Below, piece after piece: positions 17,169-25,917 of a DNA stretch of 64,000 nucleotides; position 1 is the first letter of the stretch; each line of letters begins with the position of its first letter. The position numbers and the translations under genes are program-made. The stretch covers positions 237,719 to 301,718 of the forward strand of contig JANBVI010000004.1 in the NCBI GenBank assembly GCA_024239075.1, given 5' to 3'. Under the pieces are notes generated by a model. The model saw only the letters and a list, made by a program, of their open reading frames with translations. It was not told the origin of the DNA and searched no databases. The stretch is from Fischerella sp. CENA71. GTDB taxonomy: Bacteria > Cyanobacteriota > Cyanobacteriia > Cyanobacteriales > Nostocaceae.

Positions 17169-17762
17169 ATGAATAAACCAAATTCAAAAAAATTCACTCA
17201 CTGGATTTTAACTGCTGTATTTCTAGTATTTGTAGTGGGATTTTCTCTAATTAATCAGCCTAACGCCCTAGCTCAATCACAAACCCTATCCGTACCTAGC
17301 GAATCCACATCTGCACCAGTAATATCTCCAACACCATCGCCCATAGAGTCTGTAACAGCAAACGTTAGACGCTTATTAGAAACCAATGAATGTGTCGGGT
17401 GTAATCTGAGTGGAGCAGTCCTAAAGGATGCAAACCTGCAAGCGGCAAACTTGCAGGGTGCTAACTTGCAAAATGCAGACTTACAAAGGGCAAACTTACA
17501 GCAAACAAACCTGCTAGGGGCAAACTTGCAGGGAGCTGATTTAGGTAAGGCAAACATAGCAGGAGCAAATCTAGAGAAAGCAAACCTATTTAATGCAGAC
17601 CTAGAGAAAGCAAACCTTCTAGGAACAAACCTCTTAGGGGCAAACTTACAAAAAGCAGACTTAGAGAAGACCAATCTAACATCTGTGAAAATAGAAGGGG
17701 CAAACTTACGCTTCGCTGATTTGGAAGATGCAATCATACCTCCAGGAATCACGATTCAGTAA
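17169..17762 (+). CDS. Exported pentapeptide-repeat protein
   Basis: The 197-residue protein carries a signal peptide (WILTAVFLVFVVGFSLINQPNALA, cleavage after AQS-like site near 36), a Ser/Pro/Thr-rich linker, the motif ETNECVGCNLSGA near 76-88 and then about 20 pentapeptide units of A(N/D)LQ(G/N/K) type to residue 190. Many cyanobacterial proteins of this shape go to the thylakoid lumen or periplasm; the LLETNECVGCNLSGA start with a CxxC is a recurring feature of that group. SD AAGGAG lies six bases upstream. The C-terminus is paralogous to the protein at 9973. It follows CadD copy 2 closely. Confidence 0.82.
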   Translation: MNKPNSKKFTHWILTAVFLVFVVGFSLINQPNALAQSQTLSVPSESTSAPVISPTPSPIESVTANVRRLLETNECVGCNLSGAVLKDANLQAANLQGANLQNADLQRANLQQTNLLGANLQGADLGKANIAGANLEKANLFNADLEKANLLGTNLLGANLQKADLEKTNLTSVKIEGANLRFADLEDAIIPPGITIQ

Positions 17763-17798
17763 TTCAAAGTGCGTAGGGGCGCAGTAACTTTCGCACAG

Positions 17799-17849
17799 TT
17801 TGTAGTGAGGACTTTAGTCCTTTTTGATCGCTAAAGCGCTCACTACAAA
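17799..17849. repeat. Small inverted repeat (copy of an interspersed element)
   Basis: TTTGTAGTGAG at the left and CTCACTACAAA at the right enclose ACTTTAGTCC. A related copy lies at 27119-27174 and a half copy near 59961-59983. It sits between convergent genes and may act as a bidirectional hairpin. Confidence 0.75.
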
Positions 17850-17875
17850 TTCTTCAAAATTTATCTGATGAAGTA

Positions 17876-18664
17876 CTAGTGTTTAAACTGCTGTTCTTCA
17901 GGAAGCAATTTCGTTTCACTTACTGGTTTTTCACTGTCAATACTTGTTGAGTGTGCATAAGGCCTAATAATCAAACTTACGCCAATTGCCCAAGCGATCG
18001 CGACCATCCAACCTGCAATAATATCACTGGGAAAATGAACTCCCAAATACAGCCGTGTCCAGCCAATCGCTACTACATACAAGCTACCCAAGCTCGCTAC
18101 CAACCAGCACCAAGCACTACCCCAGGTCAAAACTACCAAAATGGCAATTAATGTCATACTAGTCATGGCATGACCACTGGGGAATGAATAAGTAAACTCT
18201 GGTGTAATCGAGTCCCACAGATGCGGACGGACTCTATGCCAAAATTCTTTAGCTGTGCGGTTGATAATCGCACTACCAACAGCGGTAATAATTAAATAAG
18301 TGAGCGATCGCCACCGACGTTGCAGTATTAGAATGAGTGCGATCGCAGTGAGGATGGGTAATACAGTCCTAAACGAACCCAGTTTTGTCAACATCGCCGC
18401 GAATGCATCTACCTGTAGCTGTGCTACAGAATGAATTGTTACCAGAATTGGCAAATCCCAAGGAAAACCACCCGCATTTTGCTGCACCTCTAATGCCAAC
18501 AGTCCAAAAATTTGTAGTGGTAAATATACACCCACGAACAATAGCAACAGAGACGGCCAGTGGGTAATCAATAGTTTTTGCACAAACCCTACAGGCGACT
18601 TTGACTGTTGCGGCGATATTGCTGTGAGTTGATTTTCATGATTGACTTTTTCTAACTCTGCCAT
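17876..18664 (-). CDS. PAP2-superfamily membrane phosphatase
   Basis: The 262-residue membrane protein carries the three parts of the phosphatidic-acid phosphatase type 2 signature: AKEFWHRVRP near 135-144, PSGHAMTS near 157-164, and WTRLYLGVHFPSDIIAGW near 205-222, the last two with the catalytic and general-acid His. Six hydrophobic segments are visible. Enzymes of this type remove phosphate from lipid phosphates such as phosphatidic acid or undecaprenyl pyrophosphate; the substrate here is open. It runs opposite to its neighbours and is probably unrelated to the surrounding transporters. Confidence 0.92.
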   Translation of the reverse strand: MAELEKVNHENQLTAISPQQSKSPVGFVQKLLITHWPSLLLLFVGVYLPLQIFGLLALEVQQNAGGFPWDLPILVTIHSVAQLQVDAFAAMLTKLGSFRTVLPILTAIALILILQRRWRSLTYLIITAVGSAIINRTAKEFWHRVRPHLWDSITPEFTYSFPSGHAMTSMTLIAILVVLTWGSAWCWLVASLGSLYVVAIGWTRLYLGVHFPSDIIAGWMVAIAWAIGVSLIIRPYAHSTSIDSEKPVSETKLLPEEQQFKH

Positions 18665-19031
18665 ATCAAATACAGTATTCTGCTAGGACTAATGTAGATT
18701 TTGTTTTTAAAATACAGCAATATAGCTAGATCGTATACTCTCAAAATGTAGATATATCCTGAAACCCAGCTTCTAGAAAGAACTGGGTCTTAATATTAAG
18801 CGTAAATTTATACAAATATTTTGTATCAGTCCATACGACCCCTAGACTTTTGGAGTTTTTTTATTTTAAAATACGGTAAGCCAATCAGGTTTTAGTATTT
18901 TTTAGAAATGTCAAAGCAGTTGGTTAAAAGTTTAAGTTGCACAAGACGGTCTGTACAACAGCGTTACAAGCAATCCTTTAGTTTTAGCTAAACTAAACCG
19001 CATTTGCAAAACCCCGGTAAAGGACAGGAGT
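18665..19031. other. Intergenic, AT-rich
   Basis: Divergent promoter region between PAP2 and the TauE/SafE copy. A short hairpin, CCAGCTTCTAGAAAGAACTGG near 18767 read as CCAG/CTGG arms, is the only structure noted. GGACAGGAG sits just ahead of the ATG at 19032. Confidence 0.4.
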
Positions 19032-19823
19032 ATGGACTTTGTATTATTGCCCCTCTTCAGCTTTTTAGTTGGCATTGTTGTTGGTTTGACAGGAATTGGT
19101 GGCGCTTCTCTGATCACTCCCATGTTGATTTTCGTTTTTCAAGTTCCACCTGCGTTAGCAGTCAGTTCTGATGTTGTTGCTGCTACGCTTATGAAAGTCG
19201 TTGGCAGCATCAAGCACTGGCAGCAACAAACCCTAGATGTAGAAGTGGTGAAATGGTTAGCTTTGGGAAGCGTTCCTGGTTCATTATTCGGGGTAGGAAT
19301 ATTGCACCTAATTAAACAGACTGGAGAGCATAACCTGAACAATATCATGCTTCACTTGCTGGGTGTTGCAATTCTGTTGGTTACAGTTTTGGCGTTGCTG
19401 CAAATGCTGTTGTTGACCTTCTTCCCAAAATTGGAATTACCTGAACTGCCCAAATTTGACTTAGAAACCAAACTAGGGCGTTTGCAGACAATAAGTATAG
19501 GAACATTTTTAGGCTGTATAGTCGGTCTGACTAGTGTTGCTTCCGGTTCAATGTTTGCCCTAGTACTGATTGCATTTTTCCGTCTAGATGCACGGAAATT
19601 AGTTGGTACAGATATTTCCCAAGCAGCAATTCTCTTGTTATTTACCTCGCTTGGACACCTCACCTTGGGAACTGTTGATTGGAGTCTGGTATTACCGATA
19701 TGGCTAGGCTCAGTACCAGGAGTATTACTGGGTGCTAAAATTTGTCAAATCGCGCCGCAAAAACCATTGCGGTTTATTATTTACTCTATATTAATGATGG
19801 TCAGTTTGAAGTTAGTTTATTAA
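19032..19823 (+). CDS. TauE/SafE family anion exporter (copy 2)
   Basis: The 263-residue membrane protein has the same twin-domain plan as the copy at 12907: FLVGIVVGLTGIGGASLITPML near residues 11-32 and LGCIVGLTSVASGSMFALVLI near 158-178, with seven or eight membrane segments. The sequence is clearly different from copy 1, and no DUF1634 gene lies beside it, so it may have another substrate. SD AGGAG precedes ATG by a few bases. It leads a same-strand run with the CadD copy at 20043 but the 219-base gap makes a shared transcript uncertain. Confidence 0.88.
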   Translation: MDFVLLPLFSFLVGIVVGLTGIGGASLITPMLIFVFQVPPALAVSSDVVAATLMKVVGSIKHWQQQTLDVEVVKWLALGSVPGSLFGVGILHLIKQTGEHNLNNIMLHLLGVAILLVTVLALLQMLLLTFFPKLELPELPKFDLETKLGRLQTISIGTFLGCIVGLTSVASGSMFALVLIAFFRLDARKLVGTDISQAAILLLFTSLGHLTLGTVDWSLVLPIWLGSVPGVLLGAKICQIAPQKPLRFIIYSILMMVSLKLVY

Positions 19824-20042
19824 GTTGTTGTGCAAAATAAATTAATTAATGTACTTCTTTCATACATGATGTACAAACCCCAGGCAACTAAGCAAGTTCT
19901 TAGTCATCACCAGGCGTACTTAAATGAGGATTAAAGTACTTACTAAAAACCTATCAAAATGAGTGTGGTGGAGTAGTGAGATTGTCAGGAATTATGATTA
20001 TCCAGTCAAATATTCTCAGCAATTCAATCAAGATATACCGAC

Positions 20043-20720
20043 ATGAGTGAGTTAATTACTACACTCTTAATTGGATTCTCAGCCTTTGTTGCAACTAATA
20101 TTGATGATATCGTCATTTTATTATTGCTTTTTTCTCAACTAGATTCTAGTTTTCGGTGTCGGGACATTGTTGCTGGTCAATATCTTGGTTTTACAGCGCT
20201 AGTGATTGCTAGTCTTCCTGGTTTGTTTGGTGGATTAGTCATACCAACAAATTGGATCGGCTTATTAGGATTAATACCAATTGCTATGGGGATCAATAGT
20301 TTGATAAATCGCGAAGAAGATTTATCTGATGAAATTGCAATCACAACAAATGAGTATCAAGACTCAAATATTGTTAGTTTGATAAATGCAAAAACTTACA
20401 GTGTTGCCGCTATCACTATTGCTAATGGCAGTGACAATATCAGTGTTTATGTGCCATTATTTGCGAGTAGTAATATCGGTAATTTTTTTATAATTATTGG
20501 AGTTTTTTTTGTACTGATAGCAGTTTGGTGTTATTTAGCTTATAAATTAACTTCTCAAACAAGTATAGCGAATATATTAAGTCAATATGGTAACTCTATT
20601 TTGCCTTTTGTATTGATAGGATTAGGTGGATTTATTGTTCTCAAAACAGAGACTTTGAACCTTATAAAGTTGGTGGGTAGTTGTATTTGCTTAGTGATTC
20701 TGCTGAAAAAGGATAGTTAA
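20043..20720 (+). CDS. CadD family transporter (copy 3)
   Basis: The 225-residue protein keeps both acidic motifs: ATNIDDIVILLLLFSQ near 17-32 and IANGSDNISVYVPLFASS near 127-144. Six membrane segments, the last one extended at the C-terminus (LIKLVGSCICLVILLKKDS) compared with copy 1. It is AT-richer than copy 4. It is convergent with the LysR gene, only 24 bases apart. Role inferred from family: efflux of a divalent metal such as cadmium, or an as yet unknown ion. Confidence 0.85.
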   Translation: MSELITTLLIGFSAFVATNIDDIVILLLLFSQLDSSFRCRDIVAGQYLGFTALVIASLPGLFGGLVIPTNWIGLLGLIPIAMGINSLINREEDLSDEIAITTNEYQDSNIVSLINAKTYSVAAITIANGSDNISVYVPLFASSNIGNFFIIIGVFFVLIAVWCYLAYKLTSQTSIANILSQYGNSILPFVLIGLGGFIVLKTETLNLIKLVGSCICLVILLKKDS

Positions 20721-20744
20721 ATCACACTCATCTGGTCGAGACAT

Positions 20745-21680
20745 TTAATAAACTTGTGCAGGCTGCTGTATCACAAGCTTTTCAAAAGCCATCATTACCT
20801 GTGTTTGAAAACGTTGACGGTGTTTTAGCTTCCAAATAGGTTGAACAATTTCTAACTTTTTACCAGTCGATTTTTGCGGATCGATAATCTGCACAGCGTG
20901 TAATGTCCCCAGCAGCACTTCTTTTGTAACCATAGATTCGGGAATAGCAGCCGCGCCAACACCCCTTTCTACTACTACTTTTACCATTTCGCTGGTGTTT
21001 AGATACAGAACAACATCCAGGTTGCTAGTTTCAATTCCCCAACTTTGTAAAGCTCCCTTAAACATCTGCTGTGCGCCGGAACCAGATTCACGCATTACCC
21101 AACTCGTGGTGAGCAATTCTTCGAGATAAACTTCAGTACGCTGGAACCAAGGGTGAGATTTACCGACGACAATTTGTAGGCGATCGCTCCCTACAATTTC
21201 TTTCTCCAACGAGTTCTGCAACGCAGGTTTGATATCCCCTGTGACAAAACCTAGATCGTACATTCCTACAGCAGTTCCCTCGCAAATTTCTTCTGCATTC
21301 CCCAGCGTACAATTGATAAAAATACCAGGATACTGCTGCTTAAAGTCGCTAATTTTTTCGGGTAGCCAATAGTTACCAATAGTGAGACTCGTCCCTAACT
21401 TCAACTCTCCCCGTTGTAAATTATTTAATTCTTTCAAACCGCGTTCAGTTAAATCTACTTGATCAAGAATTTTCTGTGCTTCACCCTGCAATAACTTACC
21501 AGCATCTGTAATTTCAATATGGCGTCCAATGCGATGAAATAACTTTACCCCATACTCTGTTTCCAAACTTTGAATTGCAGCACTCACTGCTGGCTGGGTA
21601 ATATAAAGCGCTTCCGCAGCGCGTGTAAAATGCAGCATTTCCGCTACAGCTAAAAAAATTCGTAATTGCTCTAGCGTCAT
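20745..21680 (-). CDS. LysR-family transcriptional regulator
   Basis: The 311-residue regulator has an N-terminal winged helix (MTLEQLRIFLAVAEMLHFTRAAEALYITQPAVS... to about 60) and a periplasmic-binding-like effector domain from about 90 (GELKLGTSLTIGNYWLPE, then SWVMRESGSGAQQMF near 190). This effector domain resembles the CysL/YeiE/CbbR branch, whose members sense metabolites of sulfite or carbon metabolism. It is transcribed away from CadD copy 4 (gap 422 bases), the standard arrangement for a LysR activator and its target. The effector is unknown. CbbR-type carbon regulation is the main alternative. Confidence 0.9.
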   Translation of the reverse strand: MTLEQLRIFLAVAEMLHFTRAAEALYITQPAVSAAIQSLETEYGVKLFHRIGRHIEITDAGKLLQGEAQKILDQVDLTERGLKELNNLQRGELKLGTSLTIGNYWLPEKISDFKQQYPGIFINCTLGNAEEICEGTAVGMYDLGFVTGDIKPALQNSLEKEIVGSDRLQIVVGKSHPWFQRTEVYLEELLTTSWVMRESGSGAQQMFKGALQSWGIETSNLDVVLYLNTSEMVKVVVERGVGAAAIPESMVTKEVLLGTLHAVQIIDPQKSTGKKLEIVQPIWKLKHRQRFQTQVMMAFEKLVIQQPAQVY

Positions 21681-22102
21681 TTTTAGCTATTTACAAATTG
21701 GTAAGTGTTTTGATTAGGATAGAGTTATTATACGGTAAAACAGGCGAAAAACTGTAGATTAGTGAACGATTCATAACAGAGGGGTGTTACGAACGCCGCT
21801 CATCGCTTTTGATAATGGGCCAATTACGAATTACCTAATATCAATAAATTCCATCTATGAATTTGACAAAAAAGACTGTTTGCTTTCAATAGTGGAGAAC
21901 CATAAAGTAAAACTATTGATTGCTTCTTTCCTAGAAGATAAACACAGCTAAATCATAAAAAATAAGAAATTTTCTGCCTCATGCAGAGAAAGACATTTTT
22001 GTGCGTGGTTTTCCTGGGTTGAGAAAAGTATACATCATGCGGAGGCGCAAAGGAACAGAAAAATCACTATTACACCAGCATCACCATTATGGAGACATAT
22101 AA
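21681..22102. promoter_or_regulatory. Divergent control region LysR / CadD copy 4
   Basis: 422 bases between divergent starts. LysR proteins usually bind T-N11-A dyads in such gaps; several AT-rich candidates exist but I cannot single one out by eye. The AGGGGTGTTACGAACGCCGCT patch (read in two parts around 21780) is GC-richer than the rest. Confidence 0.45.
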
Positions 22103-22858
22103 ATGAGCGGATTGTTAACTGCCATTCCCACTGGAATAACTGCCTTTGTTGCAACTAATCTTGATGATATTGTCATCCTATCACTGTTTTTCTCACAAGT
22201 AAGTGTGTGCTTGCGGCGTCGTCACATTGTTATTGGTCAGTATCTTGGTTTTAGTGCGTTGGTGGTTGCAAGTTTACCTGGCTTTTTCGGCCAACTTATC
22301 TTACCGGAATCCTGGATTGGTTTACTTGGTGTAGTTCCAATTATCATTGGTATGAGTCGCCTACTGCATCAAGATACTGAAGATACAGAGACTGATACCC
22401 AAACTTCAGATTCTCCTCAATCTTGGTTATGTAGTTTGCTTTCTCCCCAAAGCTATGGAGTTGCAGCAGTAACAATTGCTAACGGTGGTGACAATATCGG
22501 GATTTATATGCCATTGTTTGCTACTACGACTTGGGATAGCTTGCTGATCATTTTAGGAGTGTTCTTCTTGATGGTGGGTGTGTGGTGCTATACTGCCTAT
22601 CGCTTAACCAAGATAGATGCGATCGCTTCTGTGATTACTCGCTACGGTAATTCTCTGGTTCCCTTTATCTTGATAGGATTGGGTGTTTCCATTTTAATGG
22701 AAAGCCATACTCTAGAAGCCCCTATCCTAGCTATTATCAGCTGTGTAATTATTGGTTCTTATCTGTTAATTATAGGTAGAAATACATGGCGAGAAATGTA
22801 CGGATTTTCTCTAGGTTCGCCTGAACCTAAAGTATTAGCTCGAACTGAGCAAAAATAA
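22103..22858 (+). CDS. CadD family transporter (copy 4)
   Basis: The 251-residue member is the longest of the four, with ATNLDDIVILSLFFSQ near 17-32 and IANGGDNIGIYMPLFATT near 131-148, and a C-terminal extension of about 30 residues after the last membrane segment that ends in a polar tail. It is divergent from the LysR gene and followed 118 bases later by the exported CRNETGK protein copy 2, so the pair looks like a unit under LysR control. Substrate not known; cadmium is the family precedent. Confidence 0.85.
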   Translation: MSGLLTAIPTGITAFVATNLDDIVILSLFFSQVSVCLRRRHIVIGQYLGFSALVVASLPGFFGQLILPESWIGLLGVVPIIIGMSRLLHQDTEDTETDTQTSDSPQSWLCSLLSPQSYGVAAVTIANGGDNIGIYMPLFATTTWDSLLIILGVFFLMVGVWCYTAYRLTKIDAIASVITRYGNSLVPFILIGLGVSILMESHTLEAPILAIISCVIIGSYLLIIGRNTWREMYGFSLGSPEPKVLARTEQK

Positions 22859-22976
22859 ATTGGCATTAGCTAGAAGCTGCATCAATAGATAGAGGAAAAA
22901 ATGGTTACATATCACCTTAGATTAAGGTAGTTAGTAATTAGTCAAAAATACCTGTAAACTTAATCAGGAGAAACAT

Positions 22977-23603
22977 ATGAAACTCTTTAACATCAACTTT
23001 GTCAAAATGACTCTTGTTTGCTTGTTAGTGGTTGTGAATTTTTTCATGATTGCTCAACCATCCTGGGCAAGTAAAAAATATACATCCGACCCAGATTACA
23101 TAGAAATCACTAAAGCGTTAGAATCTGCTTTACAGGATAAACAAAACCAAGGTGCTACACCAGAGCTTCAGCAGAAGATTTCTAATTTGCAATTCCAGAA
23201 ATATATTATTGAAAATAGTGAAGAATCCTGTGGAATTTGTCGCAATGAAACAGGAAAGACACTATTAGTCTATGGTCAAAAACCGAAAAAATCTAGCTCT
23301 ACCTACGATAACGAATTGTATCTGTTACCCAGTGGCGCAGAAACTGATGACGAGTGGGACTGTCAAGGTGTTTATATCCCTGCTCAAGTCGCGACAGAAG
23401 GACAGGAAGCTACACCTGCTCAGGCTTTTAAGATTGTGCATGGAACTCGGTTAGTTGCTACAAGCAATCCCCAAACCGGCGAAATAGAATTCAATCTCCC
23501 GCCTGCAAAAATTTTCCAAGCTGGCGAAGCCAACTGGTTGATTCCTGATAATTTACAAGCTGCGCTTGATGCTGGAGTTACCCCTGCAAAAATTAATGAT
23601 TAA
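22977..23603 (+). CDS. Exported CRNETGK-motif protein (copy 2)
   Basis: The 208-residue paralogue of the protein at 15198 has a signal peptide (VCLLVVVNFFMIAQPSWA, cleavage near 31), a shorter helical region (EITKALESALQDKQNQG), then ESCGICRNETGKTLLVYGQKP near 84-104, EWDCQGVYIPAQV near 122-134, and the C-terminal EIEFNLPPAKIFQAGEANWLIPD. It has one more Cys than copy 1, giving CGIC. The AGGAGAAAC tract before ATG is a good ribosome-binding site. The same spacing of motifs in both copies shows a real family; I do not know its function. Confidence 0.78.
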   Translation: MKLFNINFVKMTLVCLLVVVNFFMIAQPSWASKKYTSDPDYIEITKALESALQDKQNQGATPELQQKISNLQFQKYIIENSEESCGICRNETGKTLLVYGQKPKKSSSTYDNELYLLPSGAETDDEWDCQGVYIPAQVATEGQEATPAQAFKIVHGTRLVATSNPQTGEIEFNLPPAKIFQAGEANWLIPDNLQAALDAGVTPAKIND

Positions 23604-23977
23604 GTAACCAGCGTTGCTCGAAGGCGGCAATTCAGAAAAAATAACATTTAAAAGGTAATAGGCACTCTTACAATAGGGAGAGGACTTGTATCGATAATTC
23701 GGGTAGGAATCTACAAATTTTGCCTATTGCCTATTGTCTCCCCGAAGTTGAAATTTGATTTTAGAGTTCTCTATACTAAATTACCAATACAATAAATCTA
23801 ATATTTTGTGAACAGATAGACGTCCATCTACGATTTATAAAAATTTTCACTGACTAGATTTTCATAAATCTCATTTATTAAATATCTGAAATTAAAGACA
23901 GTTATTTTCAAGATTTATATGCGAAACTATTAATTAAATATTAAATATTTAAATAGTCACTTGTAGATGTAAATTTT
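23604..23977. other. Intergenic, AT-rich
   Basis: 374 bases. Contains direct repeats of TTGCCTATTG near 23717-23736 but no gene. An inverted pair of AAATTT tracts is not distinctive. Confidence 0.4.
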
Positions 23978-24406
23978 ATGAAGATAGAGGCAGAAAAGAT
24001 AGAGGTACAGAAGTCAGAAAAATCACAAAAATACAGATCAGATAGAGTACGGGATCATTTGGCGAATGAACGTACTTATCTAGCATGGATGCGAAGTGGT
24101 ATTGCACTCATGGGTTTTGGTGTTTTGATTGTGCGTCTGCGTATCCTCCGTCCTCCCCTAGCACCACAACCTGTTGGTAATGGTTGGAAGTTAGGTTTAG
24201 CATTCGCTTTGGTAGGCGTGTTGACAGTAATGCTGTCAACTCAGCACTATTTTGCTGTTCGTCGAGATATTGACGAGGAAACCTATCAACCTCCGGATCG
24301 TTGGATTCTTCTTGCGAGTCTAGCAGTCATTCTTCTTGGTATAGGAGTTATCTATTATGTCTTCACAGTTCCTCTAGATTATTTGCAGACTTTTGTACTG
24401 GAGTAG
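23978..24406 (+). CDS. DUF202 family membrane protein
   Basis: The 142-residue protein has the DUF202 (YidH-like) pattern: a conserved cytoplasmic DHLANERTYLAWMRSGIALMGFGVLIVRLRIL stretch at about 28-59, then three membrane helices (WKLGLAFALVGVLTVMLST, WILLASLAVILLGIGVIYYVF). Such proteins are found widely but have no firm role. The N-terminal 20 residues are charged (KIEAEKIEVQKSEKSQKYR) and may be an extra tail. It is the last plus-strand gene of the transporter island and is convergent with cysK. Confidence 0.85.
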   Translation: MKIEAEKIEVQKSEKSQKYRSDRVRDHLANERTYLAWMRSGIALMGFGVLIVRLRILRPPLAPQPVGNGWKLGLAFALVGVLTVMLSTQHYFAVRRDIDEETYQPPDRWILLASLAVILLGIGVIYYVFTVPLDYLQTFVLE

Positions 24407-24468
24407 AGCAGGTGTAGGTTTGTGCGCGATCTATTTTTGAGCGATCGCCTGCACATATTGATTTCTGA

Positions 24469-25431
24469 CTAATTGAAGGAAGGTACTTCCAATTCTTCCA
24501 AATCCTTAAACAGCACAGTACTTAAATAACGTTCACCAAAGCTGGGTTGAACCATGACAATCAACTTACCCTTATTTTCTGGACGCTTTGCTACCTGAAT
24601 AGCAGCATACAAGGCAGCTCCTGTGGAGATACCCGATAGTAATCCTTCTTCTTTTGCTAATCTACGACTATAGGCGATCGCATCCTCGTCACTAACTGAA
24701 ATCACCTCATCCACGAGTTCCGGACGGTAAATCGCTGGTACAAATCCCGCACCAATCCCCTGAATTTTGTGCGCTCCTGATTTCCCTCCTGAAAGCACTG
24801 GGCTAGTGCTTGGTTCTACAGCAATAGCTTGAAAACTCGGTTTACGCGCTTTAATCGCCTCTGCTACACCAGTCACACTTCCTCCAGTACCGACTCCCGC
24901 CACAAGGATATCTACTTGTCCGTCGGTATCTTCCCAAATTTCAAGAGCAGTTGTTTCCTTATGTACTTTTGGGTTTGCTGGGTTACGGAACTGCTGCAAC
25001 ATATAGGCGTTGGGCATTTCTGCCACGATTTGTTCAGCACGAGCGATCGCCCCACGCATCCCTTCTATACCTGGGGTTAATTCCAACTGGGCGCCATAAG
25101 CTCTCAGCATTGCTCGTCTTTCTGTACTCATAGTGTCTGGCATAGTCAGAATCAAGTGATAGCCTTTAGCAGCAGCAACCATTGCTAAGGCAATACCCGT
25201 ATTACCAGAAGTCGGCTCTACCAAAACAGTCTTCCCTGGATGAATCAAACCCTTAACTTCTGCTGCTTCTACCATACTCACGCCAATTCTGTCTTTTACA
25301 GAAGCTGATGGATTCATGCTTTCTAGTTTCACCAAAATCTGTGCAACAGCACCTTCTACCTGAGGAATCCTGTTCAACTCCACCAATGGTGTGCGTCCAA
25401 CTAACTCTGTGATATTCTTCGCAATTCGCAT
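24469..25431 (-). CDS. cysK: Cysteine synthase A (O-acetylserine sulfhydrylase)
   Basis: The 320-residue PLP enzyme makes cysteine from O-acetylserine and sulfide in the cytoplasm. Motifs: [20 protein letters not shown] near 37-56 with the PLP Lys in [18 protein letters not shown] near 71-83, [10 protein letters not shown] near 178-187 and the C-terminal [24 protein letters not shown]. The gene lies 18 bases after an Rrf2-family regulator on the same strand, so the regulator probably senses sulfur status and controls the pair, as CymR does in Firmicutes. Next to TauE/SafE and LysR genes it supports a sulfur theme for the island. Confidence 0.95.
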   Translation of the reverse strand: MRIAKNITELVGRTPLVELNRIPQVEGAVAQILVKLESMNPSASVKDRIGVSMVEAAEVKGLIHPGKTVLVEPTSGNTGIALAMVAAAKGYHLILTMPDTMSTERRAMLRAYGAQLELTPGIEGMRGAIARAEQIVAEMPNAYMLQQFRNPANPKVHKETTALEIWEDTDGQVDILVAGVGTGGSVTGVAEAIKARKPSFQAIAVEPSTSPVLSGGKSGAHKIQGIGAGFVPAIYRPELVDEVISVSDEDAIAYSRRLAKEEGLLSGISTGAALYAAIQVAKRPENKGKLIVMVQPSFGERYLSTVLFKDLEELEVPSFN

Positions 25432-25449
25432 AGAAGTCTTCTTATCTAG

Positions 25450-25917
25450 CTAAATGTAATACATCTGATTCTGCTGTAAGCGTTGCTCTCTTTGTTCACA
25501 CAGGTCTTGAATAGTGTAACGGTTCAAAGCTTGTTGCGTTGCTTGATCGGCTTGTTGCCAAATTTCCTGTATCAAGGTTTTTTCCAAAGTATTTTCTGGT
25601 GGGTTTTCTCTTTGTTTCTGCTCTCCTTCTAGCATGACCACAACCTCTAACAATGTAATTCGCCAAGGTTCACGCATCAAAATAAATCCACCTCTAGAAC
25701 CACGTTGGCTCTGCACTATACCCGCACGCCGCAGACTAGTAAGAATTTGTTCTAGATAACGCTCTGGTATAGGTTGCTTGGCTGTGATTTCACCCATCGT
25801 TAGAGGAGTTTTGTGAGTATAGTGGTTTGCGAGTTCTAACAAAGCCAATAGCGCATATTCCACCTTGGCAGATAAATCCAAGAGCATACAATTTTGACTC
25901 TTCAAGTTTTTAATCAT
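25450..25917 (-). CDS. Rrf2-family transcriptional regulator (CymR-like)
   Basis: The protein has 155 residues from ATG 25917; an internal ATG at 25887 (MLLDLSAKVEYALLALLELANHY) begins at the usual N-terminus of the family and may be the true start. A winged helix (LTMGEITAKQPIPERYLEQILTSLRRAGIVQSQRGSRGGF near 40-78) binds DNA. The three Cys that hold the [2Fe-2S] cluster in IscR are missing (Cys only near 10 and 141), so it is more like CymR, the cysteine-metabolism repressor that works with CysK. Operon with cysK. Confidence 0.88.
   Translation of the reverse strand: MIKNLKSQNCMLLDLSAKVEYALLALLELANHYTHKTPLTMGEITAKQPIPERYLEQILTSLRRAGIVQSQRGSRGGFILMREPWRITLLEVVVMLEGEQKQRENPPENTLEKTLIQEIWQQADQATQQALNRYTIQDLCEQREQRLQQNQMYYI

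Noticed and set aside
17273-17752. 159-codon ORF antisense to the exported pentapeptide gene
   Set aside because: It mirrors the repeat units (FAPSRFV-like) on the opposite strand. The plus-strand protein has signal peptide, SD and repeats.
25450-25917. IscR-type Fe-S sensor
   Set aside because: The three cluster Cys are absent; a CymR-like role next to cysK fits better.
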